The notes below the pieces were generated by a model. That model worked only from the letters and a program-made list of their open reading frames with translations, had not been told where the DNA came from and searched no databases. The position numbers and the translations under genes are program-made. From assembly GCF_021129305.1 (NCBI RefSeq), contig NZ_JAJOMB010000003.1, positions 558,001 to 622,000 on the forward strand: a stretch of DNA of 64,000 nucleotides. The letters run 5' to 3'. The stretch is from Kineosporia babensis. Lineage in GTDB: Bacteria; Actinomycetota; Actinomycetes; Actinomycetales; Kineosporiaceae. Of the stretch, positions 19,373 through 27,580 are shown one piece after another (position 1 is the first letter of the stretch; every line of letters starts with the position of its first letter).

Positions 19373-22057
19373 TCAGCTCGCCTCACCCGCTCGGAGAGCC
19401 TCCCCCAGGCGGAGCTGACGTCGGCGGGCCGACTCGACCCAGGCGGTGAGGGCGACCGTGGCCACGAGAACGAGCAGAGCGGTGAGGCCGAGCCACGGCA
19501 CGACCACCGAGGGCTCGCCGGCCTGGCCGGTGAGCAGGCGCAGGGCGAGGCCGGCGAACGAGGTCTGGGCCAGCACGATCCCGGCCGGCACCCCGCCGAG
19601 CGAGCCGAGCAGGACCGGGGGCAGGAGCTCGCCGAGGGTGATGCGGCGGGACTCGCGGCGGCGCAGGCCCAGGGTGCTGAGCCGGGAGTGGGTCTGGGCC
19701 CGGGCCGGTGCGGTGATCGCGGTGGTCAGGGCCACGCCCAGGATGCCGAGCAGGATCAGGACGAAGGCGCAGGCGTGGGCCAGGCCGAGGACACCCACGT
19801 TAAGTGGTGCCTGGCGGCGCTCCTGCAGGACCTCGGCTCGGGTGGTGACCTCGCCCCGGTCGCCGACCACGTCGGTGAGGGCCGGGCCGGCGCCCGGGCC
19901 GTTGACCCAGACGGTGTTCGGCCTGACCTCGGTGTCCTGTTCGGCCATGACGGCGGTGTAGGCGGCGAGGTCGACGATCAGGAAGCCTTCGCCGTCGGAC
20001 CCGATCGCCGGGGCGGTACCTGCATCCGTGATCGGGATCTGGATGCCGTTGGTGGCCAGAGTCAGGGGTTTGCCGCTGCGCAGGCCGGGGTCGGTGTTGG
20101 CCAGGAGCACGGGCAGCGCGCCGTCCGAAGCCTCGAGCGAGGGCAGCTCGGAGGTGCCGTGAAGCTTCTGGAAGGCAGCCGGGTCGACAGCGATCAGGTG
20201 AAGGCTGCTCCAGGTCTCGATAGTGGACACCTTCACCGAATCGACCACCAACGCGGCAACGGCAGCGGAAACTCCTTCCCGGGAGGCGATCTCCTCGGCC
20301 GGAGAGATCGCGGAGACAAGGTCGAGCCGGGCGTCGGCGCCGACCGAGCGCAGGGCCCCTTCCTCCTGCCCGGCCTGGGTGGTCGCAGCCAGGGTGAGCG
20401 AGAAGGTGAGCATGGCGCTGACCAGGACCAGGACGGTCAGCGGCAGCGGCCGGGCCGCGGTGGAGACGGCTCGAGCCGCAGCCAGCAGGAACAGGCTGCC
20501 CCGGGTTCTCGAGGCGGCCCGAAGCCCCAGGCGCAGCAGTACGGGCATGAGGTGTACCAGGATCAGCGCGGCCACAACGGCACCCAGGGCGGGGGCCATG
20601 GCGGTAAGCAGGCCGCCGCCGGTGTCCTCGGGATCCGACGCCACGAGGCCGCGCTGGCGCAGAGCGGTGAAGGCAGCGACGGCGGCCAGCACCACCGCGA
20701 CTTCGACGGCGATCCGGCGCAGCAGGGTGGTACGAGCCAGCACGGCCCGGGCGCTGCGGTTGGCCGGGCTGCGCCGGGTCGTGGTCAGGCGGGAGACCGC
20801 GCTCAGGCCAAGCAGCGGCGGGCCGGCCAGCGCCACTGCAGCCGCCGGCAGGGCCCCGGTCCAGATGTAGTCACCGACCAGCACAATGCTGGCCAGCAGC
20901 CCCAGGGCCACGCCCAGGGCCGTGACCAGAGCTGATTCGAGAATGAGCTCCGCCCCCAGCAAGGTCAGGGAGGCTCCCCGACGACGGGCGTTGGCCAGCA
21001 CCCGGCTGCGGCGGCGGGCCAGCAGCTCGCCGGTCAGAAGCAGGATCGCCGCAGCGGTGACGATCAGGCCGATCAGCAGCACCCGGGCCTGTTCGGCGGC
21101 GGCCCGGCCTTCGTGGTGGACGGTGTTCAGCACCCGGTCCAGGCCGCTCTGGAAGCCGTAGTTGGACTCCCAGCCGGTACTGATCGGGTTGAAACTGGTC
21201 TTGCGGCGGGCCACGTCGGCGGCCAGGGTGTCAAGACCGGCCCAGGTGACGTGGGCCGGGTCCAGCGGAAAGGTGATGGTGCGGCGGATGTCCTGATCGG
21301 CGAGCGCGATCCGGGCGTCGGGCAGCGACTCGGCGCTCAGCAGGCCGGTGATCTCGACCCGGTCGGCGCCGGTCACCGGTTGCAGCAGCTTCGCCCCGGC
21401 CGCCCAGGCCGGATCGCTCGGCGCCACCGGCCGGAAGATGCCGCTCACCAGAACGTTCACGGTATGAGAACTGCGATCGACGGCTGCGATGAAATCGCCT
21501 GGTGCGACCTTCAGTTCGCGGGCCGTGGCCTCCGACAGCCCGACCTCGACGGTGGCCGCCTCACCCTTGCGCAGCACGAAACCTGCGGGCTTCCAGGCTC
21601 CCGGGGCCGCTCCCTGGGTCCAGGTGACCTCTGGTTCGCCCTGCGGTGTGTCCAGGTAGCTGAAGAACAGCACCCGCCCGGGCCCGAATCCGCCGACCGA
21701 GAGCTCGCTGGTGGTGACCACCGACTGCGGCGCCCGGACGTGTGGGGAAAGGTCCTCACCCAGAACCGTTTCGGCCTTCTCCATCGACTGGTCGCCGCCC
21801 GACGCGGGGCGGATCTTCTCGCCCCCGAGGGTCGCCTCGACCGGTTCGAAGGGCGCCGTGATCACCAGGTCGGCGCGGGAACCAGCCCTTTCCAACGCGT
21901 CTCGGGCGGCGTCCGTGCCGACCCGGGGCATCAGTACCGGCACGGCCGAGGCGACCAGGGTGATCAGCGCCACGACGGCGACGATCAGCAGCAGCGGTCC
22001 GCGCTCGGCCCAGGCCCGGCCCCGGATGCTGGGAAGGTGCAGGCCCAACCGCGGCAT
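19373..22057 (-). CDS. FtsX-like ABC permease, second of a pair
   Basis: 894 residues. One N-terminal membrane segment (GPLLLIVAVVALITLVASAV near residue 20) is followed by a large extracellular domain, then groups of membrane segments around residues 320-420, 500-560 and at the C-terminus (ACAFVLILLGILGVALTTAI). This is the layout of FtsX/MacB-like permeases with duplicated FtsX domains. Such proteins act as mechanotransmitters or extrude lipoproteins, peptides or antibiotics rather than carry small solutes. Its start shares a TGATG junction with the preceding permease gene, so the four ABC genes are one operon. Transported substrate unknown. Confidence 0.78.
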   Translation of the reverse strand: MPRLGLHLPSIRGRAWAERGPLLLIVAVVALITLVASAVPVLMPRVGTDAARDALERAGSRADLVITAPFEPVEATLGGEKIRPASGGDQSMEKAETVLGEDLSPHVRAPQSVVTTSELSVGGFGPGRVLFFSYLDTPQGEPEVTWTQGAAPGAWKPAGFVLRKGEAATVEVGLSEATARELKVAPGDFIAAVDRSSHTVNVLVSGIFRPVAPSDPAWAAGAKLLQPVTGADRVEITGLLSAESLPDARIALADQDIRRTITFPLDPAHVTWAGLDTLAADVARRKTSFNPISTGWESNYGFQSGLDRVLNTVHHEGRAAAEQARVLLIGLIVTAAAILLLTGELLARRRSRVLANARRRGASLTLLGAELILESALVTALGVALGLLASIVLVGDYIWTGALPAAAVALAGPPLLGLSAVSRLTTTRRSPANRSARAVLARTTLLRRIAVEVAVVLAAVAAFTALRQRGLVASDPEDTGGGLLTAMAPALGAVVAALILVHLMPVLLRLGLRAASRTRGSLFLLAAARAVSTAARPLPLTVLVLVSAMLTFSLTLAATTQAGQEEGALRSVGADARLDLVSAISPAEEIASREGVSAAVAALVVDSVKVSTIETWSSLHLIAVDPAAFQKLHGTSELPSLEASDGALPVLLANTDPGLRSGKPLTLATNGIQIPITDAGTAPAIGSDGEGFLIVDLAAYTAVMAEQDTEVRPNTVWVNGPGAGPALTDVVGDRGEVTTRAEVLQERRQAPLNVGVLGLAHACAFVLILLGILGVALTTAITAPARAQTHSRLSTLGLRRRESRRITLGELLPPVLLGSLGGVPAGIVLAQTSFAGLALRLLTGQAGEPSVVVPWLGLTALLVLVATVALTAWVESARRRQLRLGEALRAGEAS

Positions 22058-25000
22058 CAGCGTTCCACTCCCAGTTGGGCGGCATCGACGCGCCGCAGTT
22101 CGAAAAGGACGACGGCGAAGCTGCCGATCAGGAGCAGGCCCAGCAACCCCGCCTGACTCCCCCAGGGCCAGCTGACCAGAGCCGTCGGCACCGGTCCGGT
22201 TCCGAGATCGGAACGCACGAGTGCGGGCCCCACCGCGAAAGTGGCTGCCGCCCCGACCAGAGCGCCTAGGAAGAGCACCAGGGACAGGATGGTGCCGTGC
22301 TGGGCCAGGAGTGCCCGGCGGATCTCACGCCGGGTCAGTCCCAGGCCCCGCAGTCGGCTGATCTCCACGGCCCGGGCCTGCACGTCGGCGGTGACGTGCA
22401 GCAGGGTGCCGGTCAGAGCGAGCAGCACCGCCACCGGAAGGATGACCCACAGACCGGCGGGCAGGCCGATCCGCAGGGGTCCGCTGCTGAGCTCGGCGGA
22501 CACCCCGGACCAGGTGCGCACCGTGCCCAGATTCAGGGCGGCGACGTCGTCCCGGGCCGGATCGGTCACCCACAACGAGTCCACCACCGGGTCCAGGCGA
22601 CCGTTCATCAGCAGCACCCGGGAAAGGTTGTCGGCGTCCACCAGCACTGCCGTCTGCGCGGGAGCCGAGGGAACGGCCGGGACCACCCCGGCCACCTCGA
22701 CCCAGACCGTTTCCCCGTCGACCCGGACCTCTGCCCGATCATCGACCGACATCTGCAGTTCCTCGGCCATCCGTTCCGAGATCACCGCCGGGATCGGCCA
22801 GGGCATCTCGAACGGAGTCAGCACCAGGTCCAGAGAGGTGCTCCGGTCCCAGCCGATCCGGAAGTCCAGCGCCGACTCCACCTGCAGCCCTTCCGGGGTG
22901 ACCTTCACCTGGTTGCCGAAGAACCCGGTCTCCTCCCCCTGCGTCGTCAGCGTCCACTTCTGGTCCAGGACCGGCAGCGACACGTCCAGCACGAACTGGG
23001 TCCGCACCCCGTCCAAGGCGCGGGGCTCGTCGGCTCCGAGCGACACGTGCACAGCCACCACGCGAGCCCCCGGAAGGCAGACCGGCCGGGTGTGCGGGCG
23101 GCCGTCGAGCGGGAAGGCATCCAGTTCACAGGTGATCCGTGGCCCGTCCTCCCCTTCCTGCATCACCAACTGCACCGCGGCATCGATGTCGTCGCTCGCC
23201 GCCACGCTGCCACGCAGAGTCACCGGTTCGTCCGTCGGCGCCGCGAGCACCGGCTCCGGTGGGTCCAGCAGGGCGCCTACGTCGTCCCAGGTCTGCCCGG
23301 GCGGCGCCCGGCCGGTCAGGAGCGCGCCGGCTTGATCGGCGTCCAGCGCCACCAGGCGCGGAAAGGTGTTCTCTCCCGAGCCGGTCCAGGTTCCCAGAGC
23401 AACCTCCCGGTCTGTCACCCCGGTCACGCTGCCGCCGGTCGCCTCGGCCAGCATCTGAGCCTGCCCGGGTTGCAGCCGGCTGACCAGATCCACCCGGAGA
23501 TCGGCGCCCACCTTCATCGCCGCCTGGTCGACCTGCGAGCGCTCCCAGGTAGAGCCGAAGCCGAGCGCGAACGTGCCCCCGGCACAGGCCAGGCTCACCA
23601 GCAGTACCGCGGCCACGGCGCGCGGCCGGCGGGATGCCTCGAACACCGCCAACGGCCAGACCAGGCCCGTAGAGCCGGCGGCCCGGCGTTCGGCCAACCG
23701 CAGGGGCAGCCGGATCAGACGGGTGACCCCGGCTGCTCCGGCCACCAGGAACAGCACCGGAGCCAGCACCCGTACGGCGTCGACCCCGCCCGAGCCTGGC
23801 GGGGTGTCGGGCTGGCTGCTCAACTGCCACCACCCGGCTCCGGCCAGCACGAGGAGGATCAGGTCGGCGCCGGTGCGGGTCAGCAGGTCCGGTCGCCACG
23901 GTCGCAGACTCGGCGCGATCAGGACGCCCGCCAGCAGCAGAGCACCGGCCAGCACACTGCTCACCTGCGTTGCGGTCATCGCCCAGGGCCCGGCCATCCC
24001 GGCTTCGGACATGCGCGGCACCCGGGTGAGACCGTAGTGGGCCAGGCTGGACAACGGCACCGCCAGGCCACCGGCCACGCCGGCCAGCAGCAGGGCCTCG
24101 ATCGAGGCGTGCCCGAGAAGCTGCCTCCGGCCGGCCCCCAGTTTCTCCAGCAGCACCCGCTCCGACTGCCGCAGCGACAGCATCAGCTGCGCGGCCAGTC
24201 CGAGCGCGGCCGCGCTCAGGGCCACCCCGAGCACCACCACGACCAGCACGGTGGAACGAGTGGCGGTCTGCTGCACCTGCGCCCTCGTGACGGTGTCCGG
24301 CAGCCCGGAGACCACCCGCTGATGGGCGGCCTGCCCATCCAGCGCGGTCTCGAGCCGGGTCTCCGCCTCGACCAGCGATGTCTGCGCGTCGAAGAGCGAG
24401 GAGATCTGGAAGTCGCTCAGATCCGGGGTGACCGTTACCGCCAGCCGATCGATCCCCGCACCGCTGGACAACAGCTGAGCCGGGTCAAGCAGAAACGGAC
24501 CGTAGACCGAAACCGGACGGTGGTACTGCCGACTGGTGAACCCTGGCTCAAATCCTGCCCCCTGCAGCGGATCCTGTTCCCAGCCGGATCCGGCCACCGG
24601 CTGCGCCACCCCGACAACATCCACCGTCAGAGCCGGGCCCGGATCTTCCAGCAAGTTCTCCTTGCCCAGCTGGACCTGGTCCCCCACCATCACGCCGAGC
24701 CGCTGCGCCGTCGACTCCAGCAGAACCGTTTCCAAACCAGAGCCGGCAGCAGGCCAGCGTCCCTGCACCAACCGCGCCTGCGAAGCCAGATCGTCCACGC
24801 CCGCCAGATAGGCGACCTGCGGCCCGTCACCCGAAACATCAGGCAGAGGACGCATCACCGATGCCGCTCGCGTACGGATCTGGGAGACCGGCAGCGGGGC
24901 CAGCGCCGCCGTCATCGCATCCTGGGTCGCCCGAGTCACCGACTCCGCCTGCCCGCCGGTGAAATCGGTGACGTAGGCGGTGGCGCTGATCTCCTGCGGC

Positions 25001-25158
25001 AGGGCCCGGGGCAGCCCCTGGGTCAGGGCCCGGGTCTGCGAAACGGTCAGCAGCAACGCGCACGTGCCCAGCAGCGTGGCTCCGATCGTCACCACCACCA
25101 GCACCGCGCTCAGCAACGGAACCTGCTCGGCCGCGCGCAGTCTCAGCAGACGCAGCAT
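22057..25158 (-). CDS. FtsX-like ABC permease, first of a pair
   Basis: 1033 residues. An N-terminal membrane anchor (PLLSAVLVVVTIGATLLGTCALLLTV) is followed by an extracellular domain, membrane clusters near residues 300-480, a second long extracellular domain and a C-terminal cluster with ISRLRGLGLTRREIRRALL, the cytoplasmic loop typical of FtsX domains that contacts the ATPase. It joins the ATPase gene upstream and the second permease downstream by TGATG overlaps. Two different large permeases with two ATPases suggest a heteromeric complex or two related transporters made together. Confidence 0.8.
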   Translation of the reverse strand: MLRLLRLRAAEQVPLLSAVLVVVTIGATLLGTCALLLTVSQTRALTQGLPRALPQEISATAYVTDFTGGQAESVTRATQDAMTAALAPLPVSQIRTRAASVMRPLPDVSGDGPQVAYLAGVDDLASQARLVQGRWPAAGSGLETVLLESTAQRLGVMVGDQVQLGKENLLEDPGPALTVDVVGVAQPVAGSGWEQDPLQGAGFEPGFTSRQYHRPVSVYGPFLLDPAQLLSSGAGIDRLAVTVTPDLSDFQISSLFDAQTSLVEAETRLETALDGQAAHQRVVSGLPDTVTRAQVQQTATRSTVLVVVVLGVALSAAALGLAAQLMLSLRQSERVLLEKLGAGRRQLLGHASIEALLLAGVAGGLAVPLSSLAHYGLTRVPRMSEAGMAGPWAMTATQVSSVLAGALLLAGVLIAPSLRPWRPDLLTRTGADLILLVLAGAGWWQLSSQPDTPPGSGGVDAVRVLAPVLFLVAGAAGVTRLIRLPLRLAERRAAGSTGLVWPLAVFEASRRPRAVAAVLLVSLACAGGTFALGFGSTWERSQVDQAAMKVGADLRVDLVSRLQPGQAQMLAEATGGSVTGVTDREVALGTWTGSGENTFPRLVALDADQAGALLTGRAPPGQTWDDVGALLDPPEPVLAAPTDEPVTLRGSVAASDDIDAAVQLVMQEGEDGPRITCELDAFPLDGRPHTRPVCLPGARVVAVHVSLGADEPRALDGVRTQFVLDVSLPVLDQKWTLTTQGEETGFFGNQVKVTPEGLQVESALDFRIGWDRSTSLDLVLTPFEMPWPIPAVISERMAEELQMSVDDRAEVRVDGETVWVEVAGVVPAVPSAPAQTAVLVDADNLSRVLLMNGRLDPVVDSLWVTDPARDDVAALNLGTVRTWSGVSAELSSGPLRIGLPAGLWVILPVAVLLALTGTLLHVTADVQARAVEISRLRGLGLTRREIRRALLAQHGTILSLVLFLGALVGAAATFAVGPALVRSDLGTGPVPTALVSWPWGSQAGLLGLLLIGSFAVVLFELRRVDAAQLGVER

Positions 25159-25823
25159 CAGGACGTGACCTGCCCGTCCGAGATCTGCAGCACCCGGTCG
25201 GCCAGCGCCATCATCACCGGGTCGTGGGTGGAGACCAGCACGGTCACGCCCTCCGACTCGACCACCCCGCGCAGCAGCGCCATCACCGCCAGCCCGGTGT
25301 CGGCGTCCAGTTGCCCGGTCGGCTCGTCGGCGATCAGCAGCCGCGGCTTCCCGGCCAGTGCCCGCGCGATCGCCACCCGTTGCTGCTGCCCGCCGGAAAG
25401 CTCGTCCGGCCGCTGCTGCGCGTGATCGCCCAGGCCCACCAGCTCGAGCAGCAACTGCACCCGGCGTTCCCGCTCGGCCACCGGGGCGCGGTTCATCCGC
25501 ATCGGCACCCCGACGTTCTCGGCCGCCGAGAGCACCGGGATCAGCCCGAAACTCTGGAAGATGTACGAGATGCTCTCCCGGCGCAGCCGGCTCAGCCCGT
25601 CCTCGCTCAGGCCGGTGACCTCGGTCCCGTCCACGACCACGCTGCCGCGGTCAGGCCGGTCGAGCCCGCCGATCACGTTCAGCAGACTGGTCTTCCCGGA
25701 ACCCGAGCGCCCGACGAGAGCGACCATCGTCCCCGGTTCGATCTCGAAGGAAACATCGCGCAAAGCATGGACGGCGTGCTCACCGGCGCCGAAAGTGCGG
25801 CTTACGTCGTGGACCCGCAACAT
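25158..25823 (-). CDS. MacB/LolD-type ABC ATPase
   Basis: 221 residues, a single nucleotide-binding domain. Seen: Walker A GRSGSGKTS near residue 38, Q-loop YIFQSFGL, signature LSGGQQQRVAIARAL, Walker B LLIADEPTGQLD and H-loop STHD. The ADEPTGxLD form is typical of the MacB/LolD/FtsE branch that energises FtsX-like permeases. It is joined to the second ATPase gene upstream and the permease downstream by single-base TGATG overlaps. Confidence 0.9.
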   Translation of the reverse strand: MLRVHDVSRTFGAGEHAVHALRDVSFEIEPGTMVALVGRSGSGKTSLLNVIGGLDRPDRGSVVVDGTEVTGLSEDGLSRLRRESISYIFQSFGLIPVLSAAENVGVPMRMNRAPVAERERRVQLLLELVGLGDHAQQRPDELSGGQQQRVAIARALAGKPRLLIADEPTGQLDADTGLAVMALLRGVVESEGVTVLVSTHDPVMMALADRVLQISDGQVTS

Positions 25824-26743
25824 CAGGACTCCTGCGTGGTGTCGCGCTGGACCGCGACGTGGTCGGTCTCCAGGGCCAGGCGCACCCGGCGGGTCAGATC
25901 CAGGGCCAGCCGGTAGTCCTTCGGGATCTGGATCCGCCCGGCCCGGTCCATCACCGCGAACTCCTCGGCGACCAGCTCGCTGTCGCCGTTGGCCCGGCGC
26001 AGCACCTCGCTGCTGGTGCGCCCGTCCCGGATCGCCACCGTCCGGGCCACCTGCCCACTGACGTCCGGGTCGTGGGTGACGATCACCACGGTGACCCCCA
26101 GATCCTGGTTCACCGTGCGTAAGGTGGCGAAAACCTCGGCCGAGGTGGCGGTGTCGAGCGAACCGGTGGGCTCGTCGGCCAGCAGCACCTTGGGCCGGTT
26201 GGCCAGCGCCGCGCAGATCCCCACCCGGGCCTGCTCGCCGCCGGACATCTGGGCCGGCCGGCGATCGGCGCAGTGCATCACGCCCAGCCGGGTCAGCAGT
26301 TCCTCCACCCGCTCGGCGCGCTCCCGGCGCGGCACCCGGGCCAGGGTCATCGGCAGGTCGACCATCTGCCGGGCGTTCAGGTAGGGGATCAGGTTGTGGC
26401 CGGCCTGCTGGCCGACGAAACCGACCGTGTGCCTTCGGTAACGCACCCGCTGCGCCCGGGACAGCGTCATCAGGTCCCAGCCGGCCACCTTGGCCTTGCC
26501 CGCGGTCGGGGCGTCGATCCCGGCCAGCAGCGACAGCAACGTGGACTTGCCCGACCCCGAGGCCCCCACCACGGCCACCATCTCGCCCGCCTCGACCAGC
26601 AGGTCCAGGCCCTGCAGGGCCTGGACCTCGATCGATCCGGTCTGGTAGATGCGCACCAGGTTGTCGCAGACGATCAGTGCGGTGCTGCCGAACTCGGGAG
26701 CCCGTTGCGGGGCATCGGGCAGCGAAAGACCCGTGACGGACAC
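25823..26743 (-). CDS. MacB/LolD-type ABC ATPase with C-terminal extension
   Basis: 306 residues from a GTG start with AAAGGGA upstream. Core: Walker A GASGSGKST near residue 66, signature MSGGEQARVGICAAL, Walker B VLLADEPTGSLD and VTHD. About 60 extra residues after the ATPase (GRIQIPKDYRLALDLTRRVRLAL) resemble an AbrB-like or dimerisation tail not found in its partner, and a 25-residue N-terminal extension precedes the domain. First gene of the four-gene ABC operon and divergent from the two-component system at 26888. Confidence 0.86.
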   Translation of the reverse strand: MSVTGLSLPDAPQRAPEFGSTALIVCDNLVRIYQTGSIEVQALQGLDLLVEAGEMVAVVGASGSGKSTLLSLLAGIDAPTAGKAKVAGWDLMTLSRAQRVRYRRHTVGFVGQQAGHNLIPYLNARQMVDLPMTLARVPRRERAERVEELLTRLGVMHCADRRPAQMSGGEQARVGICAALANRPKVLLADEPTGSLDTATSAEVFATLRTVNQDLGVTVVIVTHDPDVSGQVARTVAIRDGRTSSEVLRRANGDSELVAEEFAVMDRAGRIQIPKDYRLALDLTRRVRLALETDHVAVQRDTTQES

Positions 26744-26820
26744 CTGCGTCCCTTTCTGCTGTGAAGGCCGGACCGGGCTGATGTGATTGCCGGACCGGGC
26801 GTCACAGTGCTGGGCAGATG

Positions 26821-26842
26821 TGAGCAAGTTGTGAGGAAGTTG
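26821..26842 (+). repeat. Tandem 11-bp direct repeat, candidate response-regulator site
   Basis: TGAGCAAGTTG and TGAGGAAGTTG follow each other with no gap; they differ at one base. OmpR-family regulators bind head-to-tail repeats at this 11-bp period. It lies 46-67 bases before the GTG of the response regulator and upstream of the divergent ABC operon, so it may control both. Confidence 0.5.
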
Positions 26843-26887
26843 TCAGCGGGTGATGAAGGTGAGCCGGCGTCTCGTATCGTCGGCGCC

Positions 26888-27580
26888 GTGAGTGCCCGGA
26901 TCGTGATCTGCGAGGACGACGACAAGTTCGCCGAGTTGGTGCGCCGCTACCTGGAACGGGAGGGGCACACCACGCTGGTCGTCGGCGACGGCCGGGACGC
27001 GGTCGCCGAGGTCCGCCGGCACCCGCCCGACCTGCTGATCCTCGACGTGATGATGCCCGGTATCGACGGCCTGGACGTGTGCCGGATCCTGCGGGCCGAG
27101 TACGACCTGCCGATCCTGATGGTGACCGCCCGTTCCACCGAGTCCGACCTGGTGCTGGGCCTGGACCTGGGCGCCGACGACTACCTGACCAAACCGTGCA
27201 GCCCACGCGAGCTCACCGCCCGGGTCCGGGCCCTGCTGCGCCGTTCCCAGCGGGCGGTGGTGGCCGACGAGAGCCTGCGGGTGGACGATCTGCTGATCGA
27301 CCCGGTCCGGCACCGGGTCTCGGTGGGCGGGGTCCGGATCGACTGCACGGCCGGTGAGTTCGCGCTGCTGGAGGTGCTGGCCGCCGAGCCGGAACGGGTG
27401 TTCACCCGCAAGCAGCTGCTGCAGATGACCCGCGGCCAGGACCGGTACATCACCGAACGGACGATCGACGTCCAGGTCTCGGCCCTGCGGCGGAAACTGC
27501 AGACCGACCCGCAGCGCCGCCCGCTGATCGTCACCGTGTTCGGGGTCGGTTACAAGCTGGCCGGCGGCCGTGAGGCATAA
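26888..27580 (+). CDS. OmpR-family response regulator
   Basis: 230 residues. The receiver domain carries the acidic pair in ICEDDDK (residues 6-12), phosphoacceptor Asp in LLILDVMMPG near residue 52 and the conserved Lys in DDYLTKPCSP near 103. The C-terminal winged helix contains EFALLEVLAAEPERVFTRKQLL and RTIDVQVSALRRKL. The GTG at 26888 gives a standard N-terminus; TATCGT ends 7 nt upstream and there is no Shine-Dalgarno, so the transcript is probably leaderless. It overlaps the sensor kinase gene by 11 bases and faces the ABC operon, the usual setting for a regulator of an export system. Confidence 0.92.
   Translation: MSARIVICEDDDKFAELVRRYLEREGHTTLVVGDGRDAVAEVRRHPPDLLILDVMMPGIDGLDVCRILRAEYDLPILMVTARSTESDLVLGLDLGADDYLTKPCSPRELTARVRALLRRSQRAVVADESLRVDDLLIDPVRHRVSVGGVRIDCTAGEFALLEVLAAEPERVFTRKQLLQMTRGQDRYITERTIDVQVSALRRKLQTDPQRRPLIVTVFGVGYKLAGGREA

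Noticed and set aside
22297-25425. A 1042-codon plus-strand frame across the FtsX permease gene
   Set aside because: The product is Gln/Arg/His/Gly-rich with no domain, while the opposite strand encodes a clear FtsX permease.
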